Assembly: GCA_032027085.1 (NCBI GenBank)
Contig: JAVSMS010000001.1
Span: 1,566,332 to 1,630,331, forward strand
Source of the DNA: Pseudorhodoplanes sp.
GTDB lineage: Bacteria; Pseudomonadota; Alphaproteobacteria; Rhizobiales; Xanthobacteraceae
Reading direction: 5' to 3'
Length of the DNA: 64,000 nucleotides
In this document: positions 1 to 9,023 of the stretch, piece by piece
Position numbering within the stretch: position 1 is the stretch's first letter
How the letters are laid out: every line of letters starts with the position of its first letter
Translations under genes and position numbers: made by a program
Notes under the pieces: model-generated
Seen by the model: only the letters and a program-made list of their open reading frames with translations
Database searches by the model: none
Told to the model about the DNA's origin: nothing

Positions 1-1
1 C

Positions 2-253
2 GCGGTGAAGCTCGGCGCGGTCGATTATCTCGCCAAGCCCGCCGATGCCGATGATGTCGTTGCGGCCTTGCTCGCCATGGACGGCAAGAAGCCTGAGCCG
101 CCGGACCATCCGATGTCGGCGGACCGCGTGCGCTGGGAACATATCCAGCGCATCTACGAATTGTGCGGACGCAATGTCTCGGAAACCGCGCGTCAGCTCA
201 ATATGCATCGGCGGACGTTGCAGCGCATTCTGGCCAAACGCGCGCCGCGCTAG
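2..253 (+). CDS. regA: RegA/ActR/PrrA-family redox response regulator, C-terminal part
   Basis: This is the C-terminal end of a two-component response regulator; the start lies left of the window. The visible part begins at the end of a receiver domain, with the conserved Lys of LAKPAD. A short linker follows, then a Fis-type helix-turn-helix with the signature NVSETARQLNMHRRTLQRIL. That helix and the basic tail KRAPR are typical of RegA/ActR/PrrA, which respond to redox state through the RegB/ActS/PrrB kinase and control energy and carbon metabolism genes. The reading frame is open to the left edge. The gene ends just before a palindromic repeat and faces mmcB convergently. The family call is firm; the exact orthologue name is conventional. 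Confidence 0.85.
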   Translation, partial: AVKLGAVDYLAKPADADDVVAALLAMDGKKPEPPDHPMSADRVRWEHIQRIYELCGRNVSETARQLNMHRRTLQRILAKRAPR

Positions 254-260
254 CTATTCC

Positions 261-398
261 GCCCTCTCCCTTCGCGGGAGAGGGCAACTCGGAATTTCCG
301 CAAACGATGACGGGTGAGTGGTGAAAACCTTTCGACGGTCCGTCATCCCTCACGACTCGTGGACACTCATTCATGCCCTCTCCCGCAAGGGAGAGGGC
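261..398. repeat. Two inverted copies of a short palindromic repeat between convergent genes
   Basis: Two hairpins share the same 10-base arms, GCCCTCTCCC and its complement. One is at 261-284 with loop TTCGC, the other at 375-398 with loop GCAA. The loops are roughly complementary, so the second copy is an inverted version of the first and the two could also pair with each other. They fill the gap between the regulator end at 253 and the mmcB end at 420. Hairpins of this form are common intergenic repeats in rhizobia. They may also end transcription from both sides, although there is no T-run. Confidence 0.7.
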
Positions 399-419
399 GC
401 ACTAGCAACCGCCGCGGAG

Positions 420-908
420 TCACAGCTCATTCCCATACGGCCCGGCCGGATCGATCAGCGACTGCAGCCGCAGTGCCGCGCATTGGGCGACGCGCAGCAT
501 CATCGCCTTGCGGGTCGGCGCGGCAACCTTGTGCTGCGGCGCCTCGCAGACGATCTGCCCGCCGAACGCGTCAGCAACGATGAGCCCGGTATCCTGCGGA
601 AAAATCTCGCACGGCACCTCGAGCGTTGTCGCGAAAAACAGCCGGTCACAATGCGCGCGATAATCCATCCATTTGTGATCGGCGCGGAAATCGGCGACCG
701 AGGACTTGATCTCGACGATCCAGATTTCGCCGGACGCGTCGAGCGCCACGAGATCCGCGCGGCGACCTGACGGCAGCGGCAATTCGCTGACGCAGCAGAA
801 GCCGTGCGAGAGCAGGAGCCGCATGGTCCCGCGCGCCACGGCGAGTGCAGTCTCAGACTGGCGGCCGTCCACCGGAACTTCCGCGATGCGTGCGACCAGA
901 TTGCTCAT
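420..908 (-). CDS. mmcB: MmcB-family DNA repair protein
   Basis: This 162-residue protein matches the MmcB family, small PD-(D/E)XK-fold proteins widespread in alphaproteobacteria and linked to mitomycin C tolerance in Caulobacter. The nuclease-like core is visible: an early Glu-rich helix, then [11 protein letters not shown] (Asp of motif II), and WIVEIKSS (the E-x-K of motif III) at about residues 62-70. It probably acts in the cytoplasm on damaged DNA. Its ATG overlaps the TGA of mtnA by four bases (ATGA, 905-908), so the two genes are probably co-transcribed and translationally coupled. No LexA box was identified. The family call is firm; the biochemical activity is inferred. Confidence 0.82.
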   Translation of the reverse strand: MSNLVARIAEVPVDGRQSETALAVARGTMRLLLSHGFCCVSELPLPSGRRADLVALDASGEIWIVEIKSSVADFRADHKWMDYRAHCDRLFFATTLEVPCEIFPQDTGLIVADAFGGQIVCEAPQHKVAAPTRKAMMLRVAQCAALRLQSLIDPAGPYGNEL

Positions 909-2029
909 TTGGCAGCCGTACGTTTCGCCTTGTGCGAGGGGTGATCCGGGAAGGCATTTTCCAATGCCTCGCGCCCGGCCGCCACGATACCCCGTTCCGT
1001 GATCAAACCGGTGACAAGCCGTGCCGGGGTGACGTCAAAGCCGTAATTCGCCACCTGCGATCCTTCCGGAATGACGGTGACGGTCACAAGCCGGCCGTCC
1101 TGCGTGCGCCCGGTCATGGCGGAGACCTCATCGCCCGCACGTTCCTCGATCGGGATTTCGGCGACGCCGTCGGCAACAGCAAAGTCGATGGTCGGCGAGG
1201 GCAGCGCTACATAGAACGGTACGTTATTGTCTTGCGCGGCCAGCGCCTTCAGATAGGTGCCGATCTTGTTGCAGACATCGCCTTGCGCGGTCACGCGGTC
1301 GGTGCCGACAATGACCAGGTCGACCTTGCCGTGCTGCATCAGATGCCCGCCGGTATTGTCGGGGATCACGGTGTGCGGCACCCCATGCTGGCCGAGCTCG
1401 AACGCGGTGAGCGACGCGCCCTGATTGCGCGGCCGGGTCTCGTCGACCCAGACATGCACCGGAATCCCCTTGTCATGCGCCATGTAGATCGGTGCGGTCG
1501 CCGTGCCCCAGTCCACTGTCGCCAGCCAGCCGGCATTGCAATGCGTGAGCACATTGACTCGCTCGCCCGGCCTCTTCCTTGCCGCGGTCTCCTCAATCAG
1601 TTTCAGCCCGTTGCGGCCGATCGCTTCGTTGATGGCGACATCCTCGTCGCAAATTTCTTGCGCACGCTCATAGGCGGCGGTAACGCGCTGATCGCGCGGG
1701 CGGTTTCGGACAGCGGCCATCATCTCGTCCAGCGCCCATTTCAGATTGATCGCCGTCGGCCGTGTCGCCAGCAGCGCTGCATAGGCGCGTTCCAGACTTT
1801 CGTCCGATGCATCCTCGCGCAGCGCCAGCGCGATACCATAGGCGGCGACCGCGCCGATCAGCGGCGCGCCGCGCGTTTGCATCGATGTGATCGCGTGCGC
1901 GGCGTCCTGCCAGCGCGCCAGGCGCAGCGTCGCACAACGGTGCGGCAGCAGGGTCTGGTCGATGACGCCGACCGACCATCCGTCCGGCTCCAGCCAGACG
2001 CTGCGCGTGTGCTTGCCGTTGATTTTCAT
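905..2029 (-). CDS. mtnA: S-methyl-5-thioribose-1-phosphate isomerase
   Basis: This 374-residue protein converts 5-methylthioribose-1-phosphate to 5-methylthioribulose-1-phosphate in methionine salvage. The family motifs are clear: [13 protein letters not shown] near residue 53, the active-site Cys164 in [11 protein letters not shown], and Asp244 in [17 protein letters not shown]. The N-terminus [18 protein letters not shown] is typical. I chose the ATG at 2029 because the open frame upstream of it (to 2179) overlaps the divergent VWA gene and has no family similarity. The stop overlaps the mmcB start. No other methionine-salvage gene is present in the window. Confidence 0.95.
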   Translation of the reverse strand: MKINGKHTRSVWLEPDGWSVGVIDQTLLPHRCATLRLARWQDAAHAITSMQTRGAPLIGAVAAYGIALALREDASDESLERAYAALLATRPTAINLKWALDEMMAAVRNRPRDQRVTAAYERAQEICDEDVAINEAIGRNGLKLIEETAARKRPGERVNVLTHCNAGWLATVDWGTATAPIYMAHDKGIPVHVWVDETRPRNQGASLTAFELGQHGVPHTVIPDNTGGHLMQHGKVDLVIVGTDRVTAQGDVCNKIGTYLKALAAQDNNVPFYVALPSPTIDFAVADGVAEIPIEERAGDEVSAMTGRTQDGRLVTVTVIPEGSQVANYGFDVTPARLVTGLITERGIVAAGREALENAFPDHPSHKAKRTAAK

Positions 2030-2177
2030 GTCTGAGAAATAGCCGCCCTGCTCAACCGCGCCAAGCGCCAAATCAGCCGCTATTGCGCCTGTTCTCCGCC
2101 CCAATTCGGACCTGCGCCCGACGCGAAGGGAACCGAGCATGGTTCCCGGTGGAAGATTCTTCACGAGGGGTGAAGCC

Positions 2178-3299
2178 ATGCTTTCTTGTTTTTCGCGGGC
2201 GCTTGCGCCTGCTTTTTTGTGTGTCTCTTTGCTTTCGCCTGCCCAAAGCCAGCCGGTTCAAGCCAAGCCCGTCGTCGAAGTCGCTTTCGTTCTCGACACG
2301 ACAGGCTCCATGGCCAGCCTGATCGAAGGCGCCAAGCGCAAGATCTGGTCGATCGCGACCTCGATTGTCGATGCCAATCCCGACTCGGAAATCCGCATGG
2401 GGCTCATCGCCTATCGCGACATCGGCGACGAATATGTGACGAAACGCTTTGAGCTGACGACCGACATCCAGGACCTCTACGCCAATCTGCTCGAATTGAA
2501 AGCGCGCGGCGGCGGCGACTGGCCGGAAAGCGTGAACGAGGCCCTGCACGAGGCGGCCGCGAAAATGTCCTGGAGCAACGGCGCCGCCAATTGCCGTATC
2601 GTGTTTCTGGTCGGCGACGCGCCGCCACACATGGACTATGCGCAGGACATGAAATATCCGCAGGTGCTGGCGGTTGCCAGGCAGAAGGACATTCTGGTCA
2701 ACGCGGTGCAGGCTGGCGGCGCGCGCGATACCGAGCGGGTATGGCGCGACATCGCGCAGATGGGTGGCGGCAAATACATCCCGATCCCGCAGGACGGCGG
2801 CAAGATTGTCGTGATCGAGACGCCTTACGACATTGAGATCATCGAGTTGCAGCGCGAACTGAACGGCACGGTGATTCCCTATGGTCCGCGCGCGCAACGC
2901 TCCAGTGTGGAGCAGAAGACACGGCAGGCCGCATCCGCGCCGTCGGTCGCCTCCGAGATGGCGAGCTATCTCAACAAGCGCGCCAGAACGGCCTCAGCGG
3001 TCGAGGCGGTCACAGGCGGCGGCGATCTCGTCGCTGATGTCGCGGCCGGGCGGCAGAAGCTGTCGTCGCTTAAGGATGACGATTTGCCTGACTCGTTCCG
3101 CGGCATGAGCGCCGCCGAGCAAGAGGCCGCCCTCGGCAAACAGATGGCGCAGCGCAGGGCGCTGAACGAGCGCATGTCGGAGCTTGTGAAGAAACGCGAC
3201 CTTTTTGTCGCTGAGAAACGCAAGTCCGAACCGGTGAAAGCCGGCGATTCCTTCGACCGTGTCGTTGAGGAAACATTGCGGGCGCAGATCAAGCGCTAG
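2178..3299 (+). CDS. Secreted von Willebrand factor type A domain protein
   Basis: The 373-residue product starts with a signal peptide (hydrophobic residues about 8-22, cleavage near AQSQ). A VWA domain follows, whose MIDAS metal site DTTGS lies at residues 40-44. The VWA fold runs to about residue 220. The C-terminal 150 residues are charged and likely helical, rich in Lys, Glu, Arg and Ala. Such proteins usually bind partners through a divalent metal and need not be enzymes. The ATG at 2178 is preceded by GAGGGGTGA, a good ribosome site, and puts the signal peptide at the N-terminus. The gene diverges from mtnA with about 150 bases between starts. Its partner is unknown. Confidence 0.8.
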   Translation: MLSCFSRALAPAFLCVSLLSPAQSQPVQAKPVVEVAFVLDTTGSMASLIEGAKRKIWSIATSIVDANPDSEIRMGLIAYRDIGDEYVTKRFELTTDIQDLYANLLELKARGGGDWPESVNEALHEAAAKMSWSNGAANCRIVFLVGDAPPHMDYAQDMKYPQVLAVARQKDILVNAVQAGGARDTERVWRDIAQMGGGKYIPIPQDGGKIVVIETPYDIEIIELQRELNGTVIPYGPRAQRSSVEQKTRQAASAPSVASEMASYLNKRARTASAVEAVTGGGDLVADVAAGRQKLSSLKDDDLPDSFRGMSAAEQEAALGKQMAQRRALNERMSELVKKRDLFVAEKRKSEPVKAGDSFDRVVEETLRAQIKR

Positions 3300-3326
3300 C
3301 AGCTTGCTGATCCTGTCTCAATGGCG

Positions 3327-3358
3327 CAATCTCCCGCTGCCTAACGAGCGGGAGATTG
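3327..3358 (+). promoter_or_regulatory. Perfect 12-bp hairpin covering the ribosome site of the next gene
   Basis: Arms CAATCTCCCGCT (3327-3338) and its exact complement (3347-3358) flank an 8-base loop. The right arm contains GGGAG, the likely Shine-Dalgarno of the hydrolase that starts at 3360, and the left arm is its complement. The hairpin could end transcription of the VWA gene, although no T-run follows. It could also hold the ribosome site closed. Only the pairing is seen; function is inferred. Confidence 0.6.
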
Positions 3359-3359
3359 C

Positions 3360-4214
3360 ATGACCATTGACAACAGCGCGGCTTTTGACAACCGCGCGGC
3401 GGTGCCCGAGCATCCGCAGATTTTCGCGCAATGGGCGAAGGATGCCGCCGTTTTCCGCGAAGTTGCTGCGAAAGATGGACGCGCGGAATTCGACATCCCT
3501 TACGGCCCGAGCCCGCGGCAATATATCGACCTGTTCAAGGCGAAGGAGCCGAATGCGCCGCTCGCTATGTTCATCCATGGCGGCTATTGGCGGGCGCTCG
3601 ATCCGAAATTCCACAGCCATGTCGCAAGGGGCCTGAACGCGCGCGGTGTGACCGTGGCCGTGGCAGGCTACGATCTTTGTCCGCAGGTCAGCATCGCCGA
3701 CATCATCGAGGAGATGCGCGCGGCTGCCTTGTTCCTGTGGCGGCGCTTCGATCGGCGCGTCATGGTCTATGGCCATTCGGCGGGCGGTCATCTCGCGGCC
3801 GCGATGATCGCGACCGACTGGACGAAGCTCGATCCCAAGGCGCCGGCCGATCTGGTACCGGCCGCCTATTCGATCTCCGGCCTGTTCGATCTGACGCCGC
3901 TCATTCACACGACAATGAATGCTGACCTGAACCTCGATGAAGCCTCCGCGAAGGCGTCATCGCCGCTGTTCTGGCCGCTGCCGGGCAGGCGCGCGTTCGA
4001 TTCGGTTGTGGGCGGCGCCGAGCTGCCGGAATTCCTGCGGCAGGCGAAAAGCATCGTCGATGCTTGGCCGAAGGACAAGGTGCAGGCGCGCTACGAAGAA
4101 ATTCCCGGCGCCAATCATTTCACCGTCCTCGCGCCGCTTGCGGATGCGCAGAGCAGCATGACGGCAAGACTGGTGGAACTGTCCAACCTGGCCATTCCGG
4201 CACGCGCGCGCTGA
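3360..4214 (+). CDS. Alpha/beta hydrolase, arylformamidase-like esterase
   Basis: This 284-residue cytoplasmic alpha/beta hydrolase resembles kynurenine formamidase and carboxylesterase relatives. The oxyanion-hole motif HGGYW is at residues 73-77, the nucleophile Ser140 lies in GHSAGG, and the likely catalytic His253 is in GANHF. The substrate cannot be named: no kynurenine-pathway gene lies nearby, so arylformamidase is a similarity and not a function call. The ATG at 3360 directly follows a perfect hairpin that contains its ribosome site. The gene lies downstream of the VWA gene in the same direction. Confidence 0.8.
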   Translation: MTIDNSAAFDNRAAVPEHPQIFAQWAKDAAVFREVAAKDGRAEFDIPYGPSPRQYIDLFKAKEPNAPLAMFIHGGYWRALDPKFHSHVARGLNARGVTVAVAGYDLCPQVSIADIIEEMRAAALFLWRRFDRRVMVYGHSAGGHLAAAMIATDWTKLDPKAPADLVPAAYSISGLFDLTPLIHTTMNADLNLDEASAKASSPLFWPLPGRRAFDSVVGGAELPEFLRQAKSIVDAWPKDKVQARYEEIPGANHFTVLAPLADAQSSMTARLVELSNLAIPARAR

Positions 4215-4274
4215 TCTCGGGTTTACCCGAGATCAGCCATGAAACATGCGCAAGTCGGCTACAGCCGACTTGCG
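4211..4274. repeat. Two adjacent perfect 12-bp hairpins between convergent genes
   Basis: The first hairpin has arms CTGATCTCGGGT (4211-4222) and complement (4225-4236), with effectively a four-base loop. The second has arms CGCAAGTCGGCT (4249-4260) and complement (4263-4274). The first begins inside the last codons of the hydrolase. They are followed to about 4370 by imperfect repeats built on ACCCGGAATCC and GAATCCCGGTTCGCG, a common rhizobial intergenic element. Together they fill the gap before the end of gcdH and may act as bidirectional terminators. Confidence 0.6.
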
Positions 4275-4379
4275 TGCGCGCGGACCCGGAATCCAGATAG
4301 ACGTTATGATGTTGCTTGCCGAATCCCGGTTCGCGGGCGCACGCCCGCGCCCCGGAATGATGGACGACAAGCTTTCCGC

Positions 4380-5600
4380 TCAGAAGAACGCCTGAATGCC
4401 TGTCTGCGCGCGGCCGAGGATCAGCGCATGGATGTCATGCGTGCCCTCGTAGGTGTTCACCGTTTCCAGATTCGACATCACGCGCATGACGTGGAATTCG
4501 TCAGCGATGCCGTTGCCGCCGTGCATATCGCGCGCCATGCGCGCGATATCCAGCGCCTTGCCGCAATTGTTGCGCTTGAGCAGCGAGATGGCCGGCGGCG
4601 CAGCGCGTCCCGCTTCCATCAGCCGGCCGAGACGAAGCACGCTGTGCAGGCCGAGCGTGATTTCGGTCTGCATGTCGGCGAGCTTCTTTTGGACGAGCTG
4701 GTTGGCGGCGAGCGGACGGCCGAACTGCTTGCGGTCGAGCGTGTATTGCCGGGCCCGATGCCAGCAGAATTCGGCGGCGCCGATCACGCCCCAGGCGATG
4801 CCATAGCGGGCATTGTTGAGGCAGCCGAAGGGACCGGCGAGGCCCGAGGCATTCGGCAAGATATTCTCTTCCGGCACCACCGCGCCGTCGAGCACGATTT
4901 CACCGGTGATCGAGGCGCGCAATGACAGCTTGCCTTCGATCTTCGGCGTCTCGAATCCTTTCGTGCCGCGTTCGACAATGAAGCCGCGGATCTTGCCGTC
5001 GAGCTTCGCCCAGACCACCGCGATGTCGGCGATCGGCGAATTCGAGATCCACATCTTGTTGCCGGTCAGTTTGTAGCCGCCCGCAACCTTCTCGGCGCGC
5101 GTCGCCATCGAGCCGGGATCGGAACCGTGGTCGGGCTCGGTCAGGCCGAAGCAGCCGATCATCTCACCCGAGGCGAGCTTGGGCAGGTATTTCTTGCGCT
5201 GCGCCTCGCTGCCATAGGCATAGATCGGATACATCACGAGCGAGGACTGCACCGACAGCGTCGAGCGATAGCCGGAATCGACCGCTTCGATTTCGCGCGC
5301 GATCAGGCCATAGGCGACATAGCCGAGACCGGCGCCGCCATACTCTTCCGGGATGGTCGGGCCGAGCAGACCGAGGCTGCCCATCTCCTTCATCAGGCCG
5401 GGTTCGGTTGTCTCATTGCGATAGGCTTCGAGGATGCGGGGAAACAGCCTGTCCTGCGCATAGCCGCGCGCAGTGTCGCGCACCATGCGCTCCTCTTCGG
5501 ACAGTTCGCTCTCCAGATCGAGCGGATCCTCCCAATTGAACGGAGCGTCCTTGATCGAACCGGGGCGCTTGGTGGTAATTTTTTCGGCGGGCTGACTCAT
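4380..5600 (-). CDS. gcdH: Glutaryl-CoA dehydrogenase
   Basis: This 406-residue acyl-CoA dehydrogenase oxidises and decarboxylates glutaryl-CoA to crotonyl-CoA, using FAD and an electron-transfer flavoprotein, in lysine, tryptophan and benzoate breakdown. The N-terminal [22 protein letters not shown] is characteristic of the glutaryl branch. So is the C-terminal [19 protein letters not shown], with the catalytic base at about Glu385. The FAD and substrate loop [16 protein letters not shown] is intact. The length is normal for the family. It is a single gene facing the hydrolase convergently; no CoA-transferase or regulator lies next to it. Confidence 0.93.
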   Translation of the reverse strand: MSQPAEKITTKRPGSIKDAPFNWEDPLDLESELSEEERMVRDTARGYAQDRLFPRILEAYRNETTEPGLMKEMGSLGLLGPTIPEEYGGAGLGYVAYGLIAREIEAVDSGYRSTLSVQSSLVMYPIYAYGSEAQRKKYLPKLASGEMIGCFGLTEPDHGSDPGSMATRAEKVAGGYKLTGNKMWISNSPIADIAVVWAKLDGKIRGFIVERGTKGFETPKIEGKLSLRASITGEIVLDGAVVPEENILPNASGLAGPFGCLNNARYGIAWGVIGAAEFCWHRARQYTLDRKQFGRPLAANQLVQKKLADMQTEITLGLHSVLRLGRLMEAGRAAPPAISLLKRNNCGKALDIARMARDMHGGNGIADEFHVMRVMSNLETVNTYEGTHDIHALILGRAQTGIQAFF

Positions 5601-5798
5601 CGTTTTTCCCAGATTGCGAGGTGTGCCTGCAAAGGCGGCATTGGATACCCTGGCCCCACACTACCCCGCCACGGATCGGGCGGAAAGCGCGCCTAAAGTG
5701 ACCGGGTGGCGCCGTTCTACTAACATTCTGTTGGGAATCGACAGGATAAAGTCAAAAATGGCCGCTTCCCGGGAAGTATAATTTTGGGCGTATTTGCG

Positions 5799-7088
5799 AT
5801 GTTTGACCGCTTTTCTGGCCCTGACGCGCGGGGTTGCGCGAGCCTGGCCTTCATTGCCGGTATCATGGCAGCGACGCTCGCGGTGGAACCCGCCGACGCC
5901 CAGAGCCGCCACCGTCCAAACCCCACCGAAAGAGCAAGAAAACAGAAGGTTCCGCCACCGCCGCCGGGGCCGCATCTGTTTATCGTCTCGCTCAAGGCCC
6001 AGCGCGGCGCGCTCTATGCGAATGGCCAGTTGGTCGCGCATACGCCGATTTCGTCCGGCACCGCCAGTCATCCGACGCCGACCGGCGTGTTCAGCGTCAT
6101 CCAGAAGAACCGGCATCACCGCTCCAATATCTATAGCGGTGCGCCGATGCCGTACATGCAGCGTCTGACCTGGTCCGGCATCGCGCTGCATCAGGGTCAA
6201 TTGCCCGGCTATCCGGCTTCGCACGGCTGCATCCGGCTGCCCGGCGATTTTGCGCAATTCCTGTGGCGCACGACCAAACTCGGCGCGCGCGTGATCGTCA
6301 CCCATGACGAGATTGAGCCTGCGGCCATTTCGCATGCGAAGCTTTTTCAGCCGAAGCAGCGCGTCGATGTCGGCGACGCCAGCAACCTGCGCCGCTCGAT
6401 TGAAACGGACGTCGCCGCCAACGTGGCGACGCCCACCGCGACCGACGCATCCTCAACTGAAGGGGCGGAATCCGAGCCCGAGATTGCGAAGTCCCGCGAA
6501 CCCGTCACCGACATATCGGCGGCCGCACAGAACGACATCCCGGCGTCCATCCTGGCAAGCTTCTTTGACACGCTGGACGCGAAGGCGAAGAAGCCGGCCC
6601 CGGCCGGACCCATTTCCATTTTCATTAGCCGCAAGGAAAAGCAGCTCTATGTGCGGCAGGGATTTCACGCGCTGTTCAATGTGCCGGTCAGCTTCCGTAG
6701 TGAAAATGCGCCGATCGGGACGCACGTCTTCACGGCGCTGGAGAGAACAGACGGCACCAGCGGGCTGCGCTGGATCGCGATGAGCATGCCCGGCAATACG
6801 CCGAAGGTGGAACACAGGATCGCCGGGGACGAATACAAGATCGTCTACCGCTATGACGATTTCGGCCGCCGCATTCGCGTGAAGCGAAAGGTCGCCGCAG
6901 CCGCAAAGCCTGTTGAAGCTCAGGCCGGGCCCGCCGCCTCCGACGTCCTTGAACGCATCGACGTGCCGCAAGACGTGGTCGACCGCGTCTCCGAATATGT
7001 CACGGCGGGCGCGACCCTGATCGTGTCGGATCAGGGGCTGGGTCCGGAAACCGGCGCCTATACCGATTTCATCGTGCTGACACGCTGA
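5799..7088 (+). CDS. Secreted L,D-transpeptidase (YkuD) with a second C-terminal YkuD-like region
   Basis: The 429-residue protein has a signal peptide (cleavage near ADA-Q at residue 34), a proline-rich spacer, and a YkuD domain from about residue 60 to 165. The active site SHGCIR is at residues 141-146, with nucleophile Cys144. It would form L,D cross-links in peptidoglycan or attach proteins to it. After a low-complexity stretch, residues about 265-330 again look like the start of a YkuD fold (IFISRKEKQLYVRQG, then SENAPIGTHVF), but no SHGC motif follows, so the second copy is probably inactive. A TTG at 5784 could add five residues; I prefer the ATG because it starts the signal peptide. 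Confidence 0.85.
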   Translation: MFDRFSGPDARGCASLAFIAGIMAATLAVEPADAQSRHRPNPTERARKQKVPPPPPGPHLFIVSLKAQRGALYANGQLVAHTPISSGTASHPTPTGVFSVIQKNRHHRSNIYSGAPMPYMQRLTWSGIALHQGQLPGYPASHGCIRLPGDFAQFLWRTTKLGARVIVTHDEIEPAAISHAKLFQPKQRVDVGDASNLRRSIETDVAANVATPTATDASSTEGAESEPEIAKSREPVTDISAAAQNDIPASILASFFDTLDAKAKKPAPAGPISIFISRKEKQLYVRQGFHALFNVPVSFRSENAPIGTHVFTALERTDGTSGLRWIAMSMPGNTPKVEHRIAGDEYKIVYRYDDFGRRIRVKRKVAAAAKPVEAQAGPAASDVLERIDVPQDVVDRVSEYVTAGATLIVSDQGLGPETGAYTDFIVLTR

Positions 7089-7143
7089 CGCGGCTTCCTC
7101 GATTGCAGCCGTGACGCCGGCATTTGATCGTGCGAGGGTGGCG

Positions 7144-7401
7144 ATGCCTCGATATTTCTTCAATACACGCATCGGCGACCGGTTCATCCCGGATCCGGAG
7201 GGTGCCGATTTGCGCGATCCGGATCAGGCCTGGCTCGTCGCGCAATCCATGATCCAGGACTTGCTGCAGGAGGAAGGCGCTACGCCTGATCTTCTCACCG
7301 CGACACTTGAAGTCACCGACGAAAACGGCGATGTCGTGCTGGAATTTCCGTTCTCGGAGGCGCTGATCCCGCCGCCCGACGAGCCGCAGACCCGCCACTG
7401 A
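7144..7401 (+). CDS. Small DUF6894-type protein
   Basis: This 85-residue protein begins MPRYFFNTRIGDRFIPDPEG, which fits the short family of rhizobial proteins with a PRYFF..G start and a glycine-aspartate turn (DUF6894-like). It has no signal peptide or membrane segment and is acidic. Function is unknown. The ATG at 7144 is preferred over an upstream in-frame start at 7111 because the family motif begins there. It lies 55 bases after the L,D-transpeptidase and 15 before the metallo-hydrolase, so the three may share a transcript. Confidence 0.65.
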   Translation: MPRYFFNTRIGDRFIPDPEGADLRDPDQAWLVAQSMIQDLLQEEGATPDLLTATLEVTDENGDVVLEFPFSEALIPPPDEPQTRH

Positions 7402-7416
7402 ATTTCTCGGACGGAC

Positions 7417-8064
7417 ATGTCAGACGCCAATCGCCTCAATGTCATGATCGTTCCGGTGACGCCGTTCCAGCAGAACTGCTCCCTCATCTGGAACGAGTCC
7501 ACCAAATCCGGAGCCGTGATCGATCCCGGCGGCGATCTCGACCTGATCCGCCAGGCGATCGCGAAAGCCGGCGTCAGGATCGAGCGCATTCTCCTCACGC
7601 ATGGTCATATCGACCATGCCGGGGGCGCGGCGGACCTGAGGACGGAGCTCGGCGTGCCGCTGGAAGGGCCGCACGTCGCGGACCAATTTCTGCTCGACAA
7701 TCTGGAAGAGACGGCCGCCGTCTATGGACTGTCCGGCGCGCGCGATGTGACGCCCGACCGGTGGCTGCAGGAAGGCGAGCAGGTTACGATCGGCGGCGTG
7801 CCATTCGACATTCTGCATTGTCCCGGTCATTCGCCAGGAAGCGTTGCGTTCGTCAGTCGCGACCTGAAATTCGCCGTGGTCGGTGATGTGCTGTTCCAGG
7901 GCTCGATCGGGCGCAGCGACCTGCCGGGCGGCGATCACGAGATGCTGATCCGCTCCATCACCGGCAAGCTGCTGCCGCTCGGCGACGATGTCGCATTTAT
8001 CTGCGGCCATGGCCCGGCCAGCACGATGGGCGAGGAACGGCGCTCCAATCCGTTCTTGCGATAG
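7417..8064 (+). CDS. MBL-fold metallo-hydrolase, glyoxalase II-like
   Basis: This 215-residue metallo-beta-lactamase-fold hydrolase has the metal motif THGHIDH at residues 61-67. Downstream ligands are also present: the His of HCPGHSPGSV, the Asp of VVGDVLF, and the His of ICGHGPAST. The short length and the C-terminal GPASTMGEERRSNPFL match the YcbL branch of glyoxalase II-like proteins, which hydrolyse hydroxyacyl-glutathione thioesters in vitro. The natural substrate is uncertain. It starts 15 bases after the small DUF6894-type gene and faces the truncated hemoglobin convergently. Confidence 0.85.
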   Translation: MSDANRLNVMIVPVTPFQQNCSLIWNESTKSGAVIDPGGDLDLIRQAIAKAGVRIERILLTHGHIDHAGGAADLRTELGVPLEGPHVADQFLLDNLEETAAVYGLSGARDVTPDRWLQEGEQVTIGGVPFDILHCPGHSPGSVAFVSRDLKFAVVGDVLFQGSIGRSDLPGGDHEMLIRSITGKLLPLGDDVAFICGHGPASTMGEERRSNPFLR

Positions 8065-8253
8065 CAACTGAACCGGCGACAACGCCCGCTTAGAATCCAA
8101 TTGGTGCTGGAGTCACTCTCCGCGAAATCATCGAGTTACGATCAGCGCCAGCCGGTCCGCATTGGCCTCTCGAACACAGTACTGACCCCCAACCCGGCCG
8201 CCATTAGCCGCCGACCTCCCGCTTTCAGGGGGAGGTAATTCTGCGGCTTACAA

Positions 8254-8706
8254 TCAGCTGCTCCGCGCTTCCCAGCGCGGCGTCCTGATCTCGCCGCGCG
8301 TCGTGGCAATCCCGAGTTCGAGGCTGTCGGCAATGCGGTGCGCGCGTTCGATAAAATGCGCGGCGGCTTTCGGCGGACAGATCGCCCTGGCCGTCGTTTC
8401 GAACAGCGCCAGCCAGCGCTCGAAATGCTCGTTTCCGACCGGCAGCGACATGTGCGCCTGCATGGGGCGGCCGTGATAGCGGCCCGTCATCAGCATCACC
8501 GACGACCAGAAGGCGCATAGTTTCTCAAGGTGAAGGTCCCAATCCTCCACCTTTTCCTCGAAGATCGGACCGATCAGCGGATCCTGGCGCACGCCCGCGT
8601 AAAACGCCCTCACCAGCGCGGCGATCATCGGCTCGTCGATGCCCGTGCGCTCTTTCAGGTCCTGGATGAGGCGATTCCGCCTCTCCTCGCTCTCATCCGA
8701 CCCCAT
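8254..8706 (-). CDS. Group III truncated hemoglobin
   Basis: This 150-residue protein is a group III (P-type) truncated hemoglobin. It has Tyr36 of the B helix (AFYAGVRQDPLIGPIF), the FWSSVMLMTGRYHGRP core, and proximal heme ligand His85 in the motif YHGRPMQAHMSL. Group III members such as Campylobacter Ctb are tied to nitric oxide and oxygen responses. Here the gene is divergent from a cluster that ends in an NsrR-like repressor, which supports a nitric oxide role. That role is inference from context. It acts in the cytoplasm. AT-rich dyads lie immediately upstream of its start. Confidence 0.88.
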   Translation of the reverse strand: MGSDESEERRNRLIQDLKERTGIDEPMIAALVRAFYAGVRQDPLIGPIFEEKVEDWDLHLEKLCAFWSSVMLMTGRYHGRPMQAHMSLPVGNEHFERWLALFETTARAICPPKAAAHFIERAHRIADSLELGIATTRGEIRTPRWEARSS

Positions 8707-8719
8707 GCATGGCTCCCAG

Positions 8720-8748
8720 AAGATATATTTTGCATATTGCTTTTATGC
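8720..8748. promoter_or_regulatory. AT-rich dyads between divergent genes, candidate operator
   Basis: This AT-rich stretch stands out in GC-rich DNA, between the truncated hemoglobin start (8706) and the small membrane protein start (8797). It contains AAGATATATTT, close to an NsrR half-site, and an inverted repeat GCATA (8732-8736) / TATGC (8744-8748) with a 7-base spacer. With an NsrR-like gene in the same cluster it is a reasonable operator candidate. The match to a full NsrR palindrome is poor. Confidence 0.35.
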
Positions 8749-8796
8749 GATGCCGGCTTATTGTCAATCGTGGATTTCCTCATATGGGAGATATCG

Positions 8797-8973
8797 ATGG
8801 GCCAGCTATCCTCCGCCGCCAATGCGGTGACGTACCTCCTCCTCCTGCCCGGCGACCTGATCTGCAACGCCGTCGGCGTCGGCACGGCGAATAATCGCGA
8901 CCTGCTTCGGATGCTGGTCAATTCGTTCGCATGGGCCTTCGTCGGCGCATTGGTCGTCATCGCCGTGGTCTGA
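8797..8973 (+). CDS. 58-residue single-pass membrane protein
   Basis: This small gene encodes 58 residues with a hydrophobic N-terminal half (AVTYLLLLPGDLICNAVGVG) and a clear C-terminal membrane segment (FAWAFVGALVVIAVV). The ATG at 8797 follows GGGAG at 8786-8790 with six bases of spacing, so translation is credible. Longer in-frame extensions upstream overlap the hemoglobin and lack a ribosome site. I do not recognise the family. It heads a row with the PAS protein and the NsrR-like regulator (gaps 50 and 41 bases) and diverges from the truncated hemoglobin, so a role in nitric oxide or oxygen response is the best guess. Confidence 0.65.
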   Translation: MGQLSSAANAVTYLLLLPGDLICNAVGVGTANNRDLLRMLVNSFAWAFVGALVVIAVV

Positions 8974-9023
8974 CCGCGGCGTCAGGCGCGCAGGTTGCAG
9001 TGGTGCGGCGAGGAGACGGGACG

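Noticed and set aside
845-2035. 396-codon frame opposite mtnA
   Set aside because: It is the antisense of a clearly recognised gene; its translation has no family similarity and the overlap is complete.
7111-7143. Upstream in-frame start for the DUF6894-type protein
   Set aside because: The added residues precede the family motif MPRYFF and have no good ribosome site.
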